Source: Winogradskyella epiphytica
GTDB taxonomy: Bacteria > Bacteroidota > Bacteroidia > Flavobacteriales > Flavobacteriaceae
Length of the DNA stretch: 64,000 nt
Assembly (NCBI RefSeq): GCF_003217215.1
Contig: NZ_QJTD01000001.1
Span: 186,001 to 250,000, forward strand
Reading direction: 5' to 3'
The notes beneath the pieces were generated by a model. The model ran no database searches. It was given only the letters and a program-made list of their open reading frames with translations, and was not told the origin of the DNA. A program made the translations under genes and the position numbers. Positions 63,711 to 64,000 of the stretch are shown here, one piece after another; within the stretch, counting starts at the first letter, position 1, and each line of letters opens with the position of its first letter.

Positions 63711-64000
63711 TATTTTGAATTATATTCTAGAATGAAATTCAAACCGTCCAATAGAAAATTTGAATTCGCAAATATGCTATTTTTTAATTGGTTTGACAAA
63801 AATTTAGCGTCTCCTCCTGTTAAAATCACTGTTAAATCTGAGTAATCTTCCTGATATTGACCTATTACACCATCAATTTCTTGGACAATGCCATTAATTA
63901 CACCAGAATGAATAGAGGATTCCGTAGAGTCTCCAATAATATGTTTTGGTTGCTCAGTATCTAATAACGGAAGATTTGCTGTTAAATTATTTAAAGACTT
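63710..64000 (-). CDS. coaX: Type III pantothenate kinase CoaX, N-terminus cut by window edge
   Basis: I translated this gene by hand. The last 96 codons are present, in frame with the right edge, and the stop overlaps the next start by one base (TAATG, 63710). Visible are a conserved GDSTESSIHSGVINGI block and LTGGDAKFL, both typical of CoaX, the first enzyme of coenzyme A synthesis (phosphorylation of pantothenate). The catalytic N-terminal half lies outside the window. Confidence 0.88.
   Translation of the reverse strand, partial: KSLNNLTANLPLLDTEQPKHIIGDSTESSIHSGVINGIVQEIDGVIGQYQEDYSDLTVILTGGDAKFLSNQLKNSIFANSNFLLDGLNFILEYNSK

Overview
The window is chromosomal DNA of a low-GC member of the Bacteroidota, most likely a marine-type Flavobacteriaceae. 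Four things point there. Genes start without recognisable Shine-Dalgarno sequences. Several are preceded by the Bacteroidota -7 promoter element TAnnTTTG. The cell-division cluster has the flavobacterial form, with a very long FtsZ. Typical Flavobacteriia families also recur (DUF2141, PepSY-like, class II HMG-CoA reductase with a GYDIA-type GHMP kinase, DPP4 next to POT transporters). Genus cannot be fixed from the sequence alone.

Layout. 1-648: a short-chain dehydrogenase cut by the left edge. 745-1310: a modular array of palindromic and direct repeats ending in a short GGTTTT run. 1340-6889 (minus): seven closely spaced genes that look like a stress operon: a two-META-domain lipoprotein, a baeRF3/Balon-like putative ribosome hibernation factor, two NAD(P)-dependent oxidoreductases, a DUF2141 protein, an HdeD-like membrane protein and a GNAT acetyltransferase. 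A perfect inverted repeat sits just upstream of the putative promoter. 7330-11364 (plus): a glutamate synthase-like FMN/Fe-S enzyme and a FUSC membrane protein. 11410-16971: small exported proteins, an OmpR-type two-component system and an SdiA-regulated-family protein. 17099-20284 (minus): three exported hydrolases that look accessory. 20583-20656: tRNA-Arg(UCG), downstream of a YqeY protein.

21298-36937 (minus) is a complete dcw cluster in transcription order mraZ, rsmH, ftsL-like, ftsI, murE, mraY, murD, ftsW, murG, murC, ftsQ, ftsA, ftsZ. It has GTGG boxes at 10-bp spacing upstream of mraZ and a hairpin after ftsZ. The genes make and polymerise the peptidoglycan precursor and build the septal ring.

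37217-47199 carries an alpha/beta hydrolase, EngB, an orphan OppC-type permease, a tail-specific protease, SurE, a small membrane protein, LpxB, an NlpC/P60 lipoprotein and ComEC. 47207-53743 (minus) holds a periplasmic thioredoxin and a DPP4-POT-POT peptide-utilisation operon. 54056-56354 has HMG-CoA reductase and a GHMP kinase. 56478-64000 (minus) is an envelope-biogenesis group: PpiD-like chaperone, CNNM/CorC protein, LptC-like protein, TPR protein, a putative outer-membrane barrel, and CoaX cut by the right edge.

Most of the window is ordinary core genome. The parts most worth a second look are the baeRF3-containing operon with its palindromic operator candidate, the modular repeat array, the putative MraZ operator, and an inserted domain in one of the two POT transporters. 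I found no CRISPR array, insertion sequence, prophage or rRNA gene.
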